A stretch of 5,162 bases of DNA from Patescibacteria group bacterium UBA6023 (GTDB lineage: Bacteria; Patescibacteriota; Minisyncoccia; Phycocordibacterales; UBA6899). Location of the stretch: NCBI GenBank assembly GCA_002429425.1, contig DIZR01000084.1, forward strand, positions 1 to 5,162, written 5' to 3'. The notes below the pieces were generated by a model. It had not been told where the DNA came from. It saw nothing but the letters and a program-made list of their open reading frames with translations, and did no database searches. The position numbers and the translations under genes were made by a program. This document shows, one piece after another, positions 1 to 4,211 of this stretch (positions within the stretch are counted from its first letter, which is position 1; each line of letters opens with the position of its first letter).

Positions 1-233
1 TACGTTTCCATAAACATAAACGGTTCAAACCCCTCAATGGGGTGCCCACCTTTCTTTTCTATAAAATCATTTTGAAGAGTTTCACTAAAATACGCTACCA
101 CAGGACCATCTACCTTGCTTCCAAATGAACGACAACCATTGTTTCCTGAATAAACCGCGTACCAACCCGCAATTCCTGTCACCAAAATTACGACGACGAC
201 TGCGAAGGTAAAGATTTTTTTAGTTTTAGTCAC
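1..233 (-). CDS. Membrane-anchored or secreted hypothetical protein, N-terminal part (C-terminus outside window)
   Basis: The reading frame opens with GTG at 231-233 and stays open to base 1, giving 77 complete codons with the rest beyond the left edge. The protein starts with MTKTKK, a basic stretch, followed by a hydrophobic segment at about residues 7-29 (IFTFAVVVVILVTGIAGWYA). This is a signal anchor or uncleaved signal peptide, so the remainder probably faces outside the cell. The visible ectodomain is polar, has one Cys near residue 34, and contains the stretch IEGFEPFMFMET near the cut. No lipobox is visible. GTG is the first in-frame start after the hydrophobic region is accounted for, and a TATAAT hexamer ends six bases before it. 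There is no Shine-Dalgarno site. I do not recognise the family with confidence. The short length of the visible part prevents a functional call. Confidence 0.72.
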   Translation of the reverse strand, partial: MTKTKKIFTFAVVVVILVTGIAGWYAVYSGNNGCRSFGSKVDGPVVAYFSETLQNDFIEKKGGHPIEGFEPFMFMET

Positions 234-373
234 TTTTCTATTATACTTAAAACAGCTTCTGAGTAACAGAAAAGCCACCCTTTTGGGATGGCTTTTCTGT
301 CTGGATATCCAGACTCATCGGGTATGCTTTTTCGGAATTGATACCTATGCATATCAGTCACTTGACTTAGCAT
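230..373 (-). CDS. Possible small ORF (47 aa), 4-base stop/start overlap with the next gene
   Basis: An ATG at 373-371 opens a 47-codon frame that ends with TGA at 232-230. That stop overlaps the GTG start of the downstream gene as GTGA, a common coupling signature. AGGAG lies 12 bases before the ATG, which is a rather long spacing. The frame is open for about 25 further codons upstream without a start codon. The product begins MLSQVTDMHRYQF and ends AVLSIIEK; it has no recognisable domain or signal peptide. Against it, the frame runs straight through the 266-300 terminator and the TATAAT box, so it may be a chance open frame. Real-gene status is doubtful. Confidence 0.2.
   Translation of the reverse strand: MLSQVTDMHRYQFRKSIPDESGYPDRKAIPKGWLFCYSEAVLSIIEK
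240..245 (-). promoter_or_regulatory. Consensus -10 box (TATAAT) for the gene ending at base 1
   Basis: A perfect TATAAT lies on the minus strand at 245-240, and the GTG start codon begins at 233. A normal start site about seven bases past the -10 would fall on or next to the start codon, so the mRNA would be leaderless. No good -35 is visible: TTACTC and TGTTAC upstream are poor matches. The promoter sits just downstream of the 266-300 terminator, so the gene probably has its own transcription unit. Confidence 0.55.
266..300. terminator. Bidirectional intrinsic terminator hairpin
   Basis: ACAGAAAAGCCA at 266-277 is exactly complementary to TGGCTTTTCTGT at 289-300. CCC/GGG pairs inside around a TTTT loop, with one bulged A at 288. 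The GC-rich core is followed by TTTTCTGT on either strand, which is the form of a bidirectional rho-independent terminator. On the minus strand it would end transcripts of the 498-1664 gene before the gene at 233-1 is reached. Confidence 0.8.
299..314. repeat. 16-bp perfect palindrome beside the terminator
   Basis: GTCTGGATATCCAGAC reads identically on both strands. It abuts and slightly overlaps the right arm of the 266-300 terminator. It could be a dimeric-protein binding site, an accessory hairpin for termination, or chance. It has no loop, so it would work better as a DNA site than as an RNA hairpin. Confidence 0.45.
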
Positions 374-497
374 GTGGCTGCTGAACTCCTCGGATTCGGA
401 TAATTCCCTACCAAGCCCACCTTGGCCGAATCGTTTCGCTTCAAGATATCACAACGACGCGTCTCGGGCACGTTGAAAAATTCAGAATTTTTACAAT
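313..497 (-). other. Intergenic region with potential RNA structure; no recognised gene
   Basis: This stretch lies between the stop codon of the 498-1664 gene and its probable terminator, so it would be that mRNA's 3' untranslated region. Apart from the small ORF at 230-373 I see no convincing coding potential. Several pairings are visible. GATTCGG 393-399 pairs with CCGAATC 426-432, and CCAAG 411-415 pairs with CTTGG 421-425 stacked on it. GGTAT and ATACC form a hairpin around 320-343. CAACG and CGTTG pair in 454-475. They could be parts of a structured 3' UTR or a small RNA processed from it. It does not match tRNA, RNase P RNA, SRP RNA or tmRNA by eye. Confidence 0.25.
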
Positions 498-509
498 TTA
501 CTCGGTCAT
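470..509. repeat. Copy A of a two-block intergenic repeat
   Basis: ACGTTGAAAAAT at 470-481 and ACTCGGTCAT at 500-509 occur in the same order and orientation as at 1858-1869 and 1878-1887. The blocks are 18 bases apart here and 8 apart in copy B. In this copy the second block covers the last codons of the 498-1664 gene (Met-Thr-Glu-stop), so copy B may contain a displaced piece of this gene end. Confidence 0.45.
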
Positions 510-1664
510 ACCATCTAATTTATCTGCAACAGAGGTTGCGAATAAATCACAGGAATCTATAATCTCGTTTCTAATCTGCGCCGAAACTTCAGGATTTTTG
601 ACCGACAAACGCTGCGTATTGTGCGCCGCAAACACATGGCGACTGGCCCTAAATGTCGGAGAATTTTCAAACTCAAGTCCCTCTGTGTCGCCGGGAAGGG
701 TGAGTCTTCCCCGTCGCACATAAGATGCGACCATTTTGGCAACATTTACATCGTCGTATCGCTCAAGTGCTGTCTGCAAAACTCTTTTGACGTTCTCCCA
801 ATCTTTTGATCGACGGTATTCCTCAATTGATGTGCTCGCCAGAAAATCAAGAAGGTCGGTTGCACGTTGTTCTATCTCAGAGATGTTTTTTTCAGGATTA
901 TATATTTCTGTGGGTATCATTAATATCGGCTTATCGACAACGGCTCCGTCCGTTTCGGTAAACATAAAATTGTAGGCGTTCCCCTCCGCAATGCCTCCGG
1001 ATGTTTTGTGAAGATTTTTCATATAATCGGCAGCTCTTCCTAGCGCGTCAAATCGATCGATGTTGTTCACCGCCGGATGATTGATCTGGTCTTGACGAAA
1101 TATATCCTGAAGACCGATTGAGTTTGAGAAAACTTCAGGCTTCTTTATTTCTATACCCCACGGGTGAATGCCATAATATTCATCAAGTCCGAGCCGTGAA
1201 ATATTTTCTGCGGTTTGCTCTGGAGAACCACGATAACGTTTTGAATCAACAATAAAAGGCAGGAGTTTGAGAAACTCTATGGGGCGACGCATAAACATTG
1301 CACCAGGATTTTTTGCATGATGTTCATCAAATGATCGCAAAATTCGATCTCCCCATTGATCGATCTTGGACCAAAACCCTCTTGTGTCATACACCAATCG
1401 CCCATCATCATCTTTCACCAATTTGCCTCCGTAGATGCCCATAGTGCTTTCAAACCCGAGTCCTTCTTTTGTGGGTAATTTTGATTCCTCAACCTTACTA
1501 TTGATGAACTGACGTATTTTATTTACTAAGCCCTTTTCGCTCGTGTTTACCTCTTCCGCTATCTCTTGCAGCTCGTCTGCGTTCTCAGAAGTATCCTCGG
1601 GCACAGTTTCCAAATCTTGGTCGGTTTTTTCTGGTTCTTGTGGAAGTTGCTCAAATGATATCAT
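498..1664 (-). CDS. Kinase-like fold protein (Bud32/LPS-kinase-like C-terminal half, catalytic residues missing)
   Basis: This is a 388-residue cytoplasmic-looking protein with no signal peptide or membrane span. Residues 1-60 are acidic, low in complexity and probably disordered. The C-terminal half recalls Bud32/RIO and LPS-kinase families. LHKTSGGIAEGNAYNFMF (218-235) sits where those kinases have LH..G.vHGDl...Nill. ATDLLDFLAS (268-277) matches the conserved helix usually reading kavDLy.l. A C-terminal RRGR (317-320) resembles the Bud32 RGRK end. The catalytic HGD is replaced by IAEG, only the Asn is kept, and the DFG position reads like LMIPT, so it is probably a pseudokinase or a very divergent enzyme. 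An in-frame TAA two codons before the ATG fixes the start. TATAAT ends nine bases upstream and no Shine-Dalgarno is present. It is the last gene before the 266-300 terminator and has no close operon partner. The kinase relationship is inference from pattern; its substrate or partner is unknown. Confidence 0.8.
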   Translation of the reverse strand: MISFEQLPQEPEKTDQDLETVPEDTSENADELQEIAEEVNTSEKGLVNKIRQFINSKVEESKLPTKEGLGFESTMGIYGGKLVKDDDGRLVYDTRGFWSKIDQWGDRILRSFDEHHAKNPGAMFMRRPIEFLKLLPFIVDSKRYRGSPEQTAENISRLGLDEYYGIHPWGIEIKKPEVFSNSIGLQDIFRQDQINHPAVNNIDRFDALGRAADYMKNLHKTSGGIAEGNAYNFMFTETDGAVVDKPILMIPTEIYNPEKNISEIEQRATDLLDFLASTSIEEYRRSKDWENVKRVLQTALERYDDVNVAKMVASYVRRGRLTLPGDTEGLEFENSPTFRASRHVFAAHNTQRLSVKNPEVSAQIRNEIIDSCDLFATSVADKLDGMTE

Positions 1665-1673
1665 ACATTAAAC

Positions 1674-1679
1674 ATTATA
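1674..1679 (-). promoter_or_regulatory. Consensus -10 box (TATAAT) for the kinase-like gene
   Basis: A perfect TATAAT at 1679-1674 ends nine bases before the ATG at 1664. Transcription would start about three bases before the start codon, leaving no room for a Shine-Dalgarno site. The best -35 at 17-bp spacing is CTTTCA, only three of six matches. Confidence 0.55.
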
Positions 1680-1719
1680 TCGTTCCGGCAAACAAATGAA
1701 AGTAGCAACCTTGGGCGCA

Positions 1720-1850
1720 TAAGATACCTGCGTATCTCGTACTAGCACGACTTGGCTTGCGGAGTCTCTGGGACTCGAACGTATCTCGGTCTCGCTAGAG
1801 GGTCTAGTTCGAGTCCAAGACAGGGATGTGTCTAGGTCTCGAACTGACGG
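1720..1850. repeat. Cluster of tRNA T-arm-like repeats and small inverted repeats
   Basis: GGACTCGAAC, the T-arm word of the nearby tRNA, is present at 1771-1780, inverted at 1807-1816 (GTTCGAGTCC), and as GGTCTCGAAC at 1835-1844. The copies at 1765-1780 and 1807-1822 form a 16-bp inverted repeat with 14 matches. Between them CTAGA-GGG-TCTAG (1795-1807) is a perfect small hairpin. CGTATCTCG occurs directly at 1731-1739 and 1780-1788, and AGATAC-CTGC-GTATCT (1722-1737) is a perfect 6-bp stem with a tetraloop. No complete cloverleaf can be folded from these pieces by eye. They may be relics of tRNA duplication or of elements that integrated into the tRNA 3' end. Confidence 0.45.
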
Positions 1851-1857
1851 CAAAACG

Positions 1858-1887
1858 ACGTTGAAAAATATGATGTGACTCGGTCAT
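1858..1887. repeat. Copy B of the two-block intergenic repeat
   Basis: ACGTTGAAAAAT (1858-1869) and ACTCGGTCAT (1878-1887) repeat the blocks at 470-481 and 500-509, with the spacing shortened by ten bases. Here the second block forms part of the hairpin stem behind the tRNA rather than a gene end. Confidence 0.45.
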
Positions 1888-1899
1888 CCGAACCGAATC
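1864..1899 (-). terminator. Possible terminator of tRNA-Gln: hairpin with a displaced T-run
   Basis: On the minus strand GATTCGGT (1899-1892) pairs with ACCGAGTC (1884-1877), an 8-bp stem with one G-T pair and a 7-base loop. It lies eight bases behind the tRNA 3' end. TTTTT at 1868-1864 follows eight bases after the stem, farther than in a canonical intrinsic terminator. It may instead be a 3' processing or stop structure for the tRNA precursor. Confidence 0.4.
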
Positions 1900-1906
1900 T
1901 TGATAG

Positions 1907-1977
1907 CTGCGGGACCTGGACTCGAACCAAGATACTCGCCTCCAGAGGGCGATGTCCTACCATTAGACGATCCCGCA
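1907..1977 (-). tRNA. tRNA-Gln, anticodon CUG
   Basis: A full cloverleaf is visible on the minus strand. The acceptor TGCGGGA/TCCCGCA gives seven pairs. The D arm is GTCT/GGAC with G18-G19 in a 7-base loop. The anticodon stem TCGCC/GGCGA closes a loop CTCTGGA with anticodon CTG, which reads CAG. The variable loop is GTAT. The T stem CTTGG/CCAGG carries loop TTCGAGT. The discriminator is G at 1907 and CCA is not encoded, so it must be added by the CCA-adding enzyme. The first pair is U1-A72 and the D loop lacks base 20A. Both are known features by which GatCAB accepts Glu-tRNA-Gln in bacteria that make Gln-tRNA by transamidation, although U1-A72 also occurs where GlnRS is used. Which route applies here cannot be settled from this window. 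Confidence 0.96.
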
Positions 1978-1993
1978 ATTATTATTTTCACCA

Positions 1994-2020
1994 TTGCCCT
2001 GCACTCTGCAGGTATATAGT
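1994..2020 (+). promoter_or_regulatory. Weak candidate promoter for the TfoX-domain gene
   Basis: TTGCCC (1994-1999) and TATAGT (2015-2020) are separated by 15 bases, one or two short of optimum. The start site would be near 2027, giving a leader of about 47 bases. The core overlaps face to face with the tRNA promoter at 2027-2054. A 5-bp inverted repeat CTGCA-CTC-TGCAG (1999-2011) fills the spacer and could be an operator, but this is speculative. Confidence 0.3.
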
Positions 2021-2026
2021 CCGCCT

Positions 2027-2054
2027 AGTATAGCCAATTCCCCCTATTTTTCAA
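2027..2054 (-). promoter_or_regulatory. Sigma-70-type promoter for tRNA-Gln
   Basis: On the minus strand TTGAAA (2054-2049, five of six) is followed after 16 bases by TATACT (2032-2027, five of six). Transcription would begin near 2020, giving a precursor leader of about 43 bases that RNase P would remove. It is the best complete promoter in the window. Confidence 0.6.
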
Positions 2055-2068
2055 GGGGAGGGTCAGGT
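2041..2068 (+). promoter_or_regulatory. Ribosome binding region of the TfoX-domain gene, partly in a hairpin
   Basis: GGGGAGGG (2055-2062) is a strong purine tract but lies 11 bases before the ATG, and a weaker AGGT (2065-2068) lies at five bases. CCCCT (2041-2045) can pair with AGGGG (2054-2058) and would hide part of the purine tract. The hairpin could be a translational control or simply chance in a C/G-rich leader. Confidence 0.35.
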
Positions 2069-2073
2069 ACACT

Positions 2074-2433
2074 ATGAGAATGAAAAAATCTTCCGAATTT
2101 CACGACTACATTATCCACGATGTGATGGGACACATTGCGGGAATTAATTCGCGCGCAATGTTCGGCGGATATGGACTCTATCAGTACGCAACAATATTCG
2201 GTATCATCGTGAACAGTGTGCTCTACTTCAAAGTTGATGAAACAAACAAACAAAAATTTGAAGAATACGGGAGCAAGGCATTTAGTTACACCTCAAAAAA
2301 TGGAAAAAGTGGAACGATGAGCTACTTCGAGGTACCCGAAGCAATCATGGAGAGTCCCGCACTACTTGCACTCTGGATCGACGAATCTGTCAAAATCTCA
2401 CTCACGAGCAAGGAAAAGTCGAGCGAGGCGTAA
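2074..2433 (+). CDS. TfoX/Sxy N-terminal-domain protein
   Basis: This 119-residue protein matches the TfoX N-terminal domain across nearly its whole length, about residues 8-105. The family signature is visible as SRAMFGGYGLY (26-36), FGIIVNSVLYFKVDE (42-56), a central F.YTSKNGK (70-78) and TMSYFEVPE (81-89), closing with a LWIDES helix. The C-terminal domain of E. coli Sxy (about 209 residues in total) is absent; stand-alone N-domains are common. In gamma-proteobacteria Sxy/TfoX works with CRP to turn on competence genes, but the stand-alone family has no settled role, so competence should not be assumed. The first ATG is used; a second ATG two codons later is possible. It is the only plus-strand gene seen and its last 36 bases overlap the end of the convergent helicase gene. 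It has no visible terminator of its own. Confidence 0.88.
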   Translation: MRMKKSSEFHDYIIHDVMGHIAGINSRAMFGGYGLYQYATIFGIIVNSVLYFKVDETNKQKFEEYGSKAFSYTSKNGKSGTMSYFEVPEAIMESPALLALWIDESVKISLTSKEKSSEA

Positions 2434-4071
2434 TTCATCATAGGAATATTTCTCATCGAAGAATTCAAAGATGGGGGTGAGTTTTGTTGTTTCGAGTTTC
2501 GTAAATGCGCTATGAATCTCAGGAAATGATTTTTTGAGTTTCGGTGAAATGAAATGCGCAAGGGCATCGGTCGAGACGAGTCCCTTCTCACATAATGTTT
2601 CAACATGGTCAAAAATAGTTGCAACTTTGAGGGTGCGGAGTTTTGCGATTTCCTCGATTGTCTTTCCTTTTTTCACCAGCAAGAGTGTTTCATCGTGCGT
2701 GCTCAACTTTTGTACACCACGCTCTGCGGTCTTTACTTCCTTCTTCTCGAGACTTCCCCCCGATGTGAGGAGGAAATTCTCATGGAGCTTTGTAATGTCA
2801 CCCGAATTCATATCGAGAAATCCTGTTTCCACTTCTTCGGACCGCTCACGAAATGCATGGTCGCGCTCGAGTACGAGCGGATGTACTTCAAATGCACGTT
2901 GATTGATACCGAGGATGTGAAGTCCTGCAAAGGTGCGCACACGAGAGAGTGCAACATACCCCTGCCCATATTCGAATGCACGGCTCAAATCCATCGTTGC
3001 GGCGTCCAAGGACATCCCCTGACTTTTGTGCACGGTAATCGCCCACGCAAGACGGAGTGGAACCTGCGTGATGGTCGCAAGCACCTTGCCACTGTCATCA
3101 ACCGCCCACTCAGAAGGAAGTGCGGTGATGGTCTCTCCCGCTTGTGTCTCGACAATAGGGAATCCATTGTCTTCATCGAAGCCCGTAATCGTTCCAAGTG
3201 TGCCGTTTACATATCCACTGTCAAAACTATTCTTCGTGAACATGACTGATGCACCTTCTTTAAGAACGAGTTCTTCGGGAGACAAACAACCCTTGATGAG
3301 TTGCTCGACACGATTCGCTCCACCTTTTGTATTCATCAAGAATACTTTTTCTTCACCCGAAAGTTTCGCGAGTTCCTCAATGTTCTTTGTATCGACATCG
3401 ACGTTGTGTGTGTAGAGTTGCGGTATATCCTGTGGATGTTCGCCGGGAAGTACGCGACGTTCGCCAAGATACTCGAAGACGTGATCTTCGAGTTCCCCAC
3501 GACGAATAGCGCCAAGTGTTCCGAGGAATGCGGTATCATCTTGGCGATGCTGTTCGGAAAGATAACATACGATAGGATTCGCACTGCGCCACGCATTTGA
3601 TTCAAAACAAAACTGTGCACGTTCGCCACGATTCGCAATTGGCGGAAGCTGAAAGAAGTCACCGACGAAGATAACCTGTAGCCCTCCAAATGGTTCGTCC
3701 TTGTGACGCAATGTGCGCGTGACCTGCTCAAGCATAACCAAAATACTGCCGTCGAGCATCGAGATTTCGTCGATAATAAGTACCTTCGCATTTGTGATGC
3801 GTTTCACAAGCCCTTCGTTTGATCCCATTGCATCGAGGTCATACTCGGTAAGCGTGCGCTTGATACCGATTCCACTCCATGAGTGGATGGTCATCCCTCC
3901 GACATGCGTCGCGGCAATACCCGTCGATGCAGTAATGGAAGGATTAATGCCGTGCTCACGTAAGTATCGGATATAGGCGTTCACGGTATGCGTCTTCCCT
4001 GAACCGGGTTCTCCGGTCAAAAATACGTTCGCGCCCGTCTTCATAATGGTCAGTGCAGTATCTTGAATCAT
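2398..4071 (-). CDS. PIF1/RecD-like superfamily 1B DNA helicase with C-terminal HTH_40-type domain
   Basis: This 557-residue protein is an ATP-dependent 5'-3' DNA helicase of the PIF1 group by motif. It shows Walker A GEPGSGKT (20-27), motif Ia ASTGIAATHVGGMTIHSW (48-65), Walker B LIIDEISML (98-106), GDFFQLPPI (137-145), LSEQHRQ (171-177), the UvrD/RecD-type AWAITVHKSQGMSLD (342-356) and GYVALSRVRT (371-380). All catalytic residues look intact. Residues about 455-550 contain KKGKTIEEIAKLRTLKVATI and HVETLCEKGL, the pattern of the HTH_40 domain also found at the C-terminus of RecQ-type helicases, probably for DNA binding. Likely roles are replication-fork or recombination repair; the exact job is unknown. 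An in-frame TAA five codons before the ATG fixes the start. AAGG touches the ATG, too close for a Shine-Dalgarno site. The gene is separated from its upstream neighbour by a terminator and converges with the TfoX gene. Confidence 0.93.
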   Translation of the reverse strand: MIQDTALTIMKTGANVFLTGEPGSGKTHTVNAYIRYLREHGINPSITASTGIAATHVGGMTIHSWSGIGIKRTLTEYDLDAMGSNEGLVKRITNAKVLIIDEISMLDGSILVMLEQVTRTLRHKDEPFGGLQVIFVGDFFQLPPIANRGERAQFCFESNAWRSANPIVCYLSEQHRQDDTAFLGTLGAIRRGELEDHVFEYLGERRVLPGEHPQDIPQLYTHNVDVDTKNIEELAKLSGEEKVFLMNTKGGANRVEQLIKGCLSPEELVLKEGASVMFTKNSFDSGYVNGTLGTITGFDEDNGFPIVETQAGETITALPSEWAVDDSGKVLATITQVPLRLAWAITVHKSQGMSLDAATMDLSRAFEYGQGYVALSRVRTFAGLHILGINQRAFEVHPLVLERDHAFRERSEEVETGFLDMNSGDITKLHENFLLTSGGSLEKKEVKTAERGVQKLSTHDETLLLVKKGKTIEEIAKLRTLKVATIFDHVETLCEKGLVSTDALAHFISPKLKKSFPEIHSAFTKLETTKLTPIFEFFDEKYSYDELRLARLFLARE

Positions 4072-4082
4072 CCTTGTTGTAA

Positions 4083-4088
4083 ATTATT
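4083..4088 (-). promoter_or_regulatory. Candidate -10 box for the helicase gene
   Basis: AATAAT at 4088-4083 matches TATAAT at five of six positions and ends 11 bases before the ATG, so the leader would be about five bases. No convincing -35 lies at the right distance, and the area is A/T rich, so this is weak. Since a terminator lies upstream at 4167-4197, some promoter must exist in 4072-4166. Confidence 0.3.
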
Positions 4089-4166
4089 ATTTTTCAGTAT
4101 CATTTGCCTAGCGTAACGGTTTTATGAGTAGACATCAAGTCGAATAACTTATCCATATTTTGTGCA

Positions 4167-4197
4167 ACAAAAAAGACCACTCATGGATCTTTTTTGT
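4167..4197. terminator. Bidirectional intrinsic terminator after the secreted-protein gene
   Basis: ACAAAAAAGA (4167-4176) pairs perfectly with TCTTTTTTGT (4188-4197). CCA (4177-4179) pairs with TGG (4184-4186) inside, with a CTCA loop and one bulged A at 4187. The hairpin is followed by a run of six T on either strand. It lies 14 bases past the stop codon of the 4212-5084 gene and separates that gene from the helicase. Confidence 0.82.
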
Positions 4198-4211
4198 ATA
4201 ATTTAATATGG

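Noticed and set aside
360..400. Minus-strand GAGTTCAGCAGCC as a possible SRP RNA domain IV
   Set aside because: The SRP core needs CAGG opposite GGAAGCAGCC in a closed hairpin. The GGAAG and CAGG parts are absent and the flanks do not pair.
300..490. tmRNA or RNase P RNA in the left intergenic region
   Set aside because: No tRNA-like ends, no tag reading frame ending in Ala-Ala codons, and none of the conserved RNase P words could be found on either strand.
1720..1850. A second complete tRNA or tRNA pseudogene
   Set aside because: Only T-arm-like words are present; the segments flanking TTCGAGT do not form a five-pair stem, and no acceptor or anticodon stem lines up.
1668..1853. 61-residue minus-strand frame in the region behind the tRNA
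   Set aside because: Its Ser/Arg/Thr-rich translation comes from the T-arm-like repeats, and it ends among the promoter bases of the next gene. No start signal or domain is seen.
2605..3249. 214-residue open frame on the plus strand, antisense to the helicase, plus other antisense frames of 99-129 residues in the same gene
   Set aside because: They lie fully inside a helicase gene with intact motifs, look irregular in composition (Cys-rich, no domain pattern), and have no convincing start signals. They are shadows of the strong codon bias on the other strand.
3336..3791. 151-residue minus-strand frame inside the helicase gene
   Set aside because: It is in another frame of the same strand as the helicase and covers Walker B and downstream motifs; its translation shows no recognisable domain.
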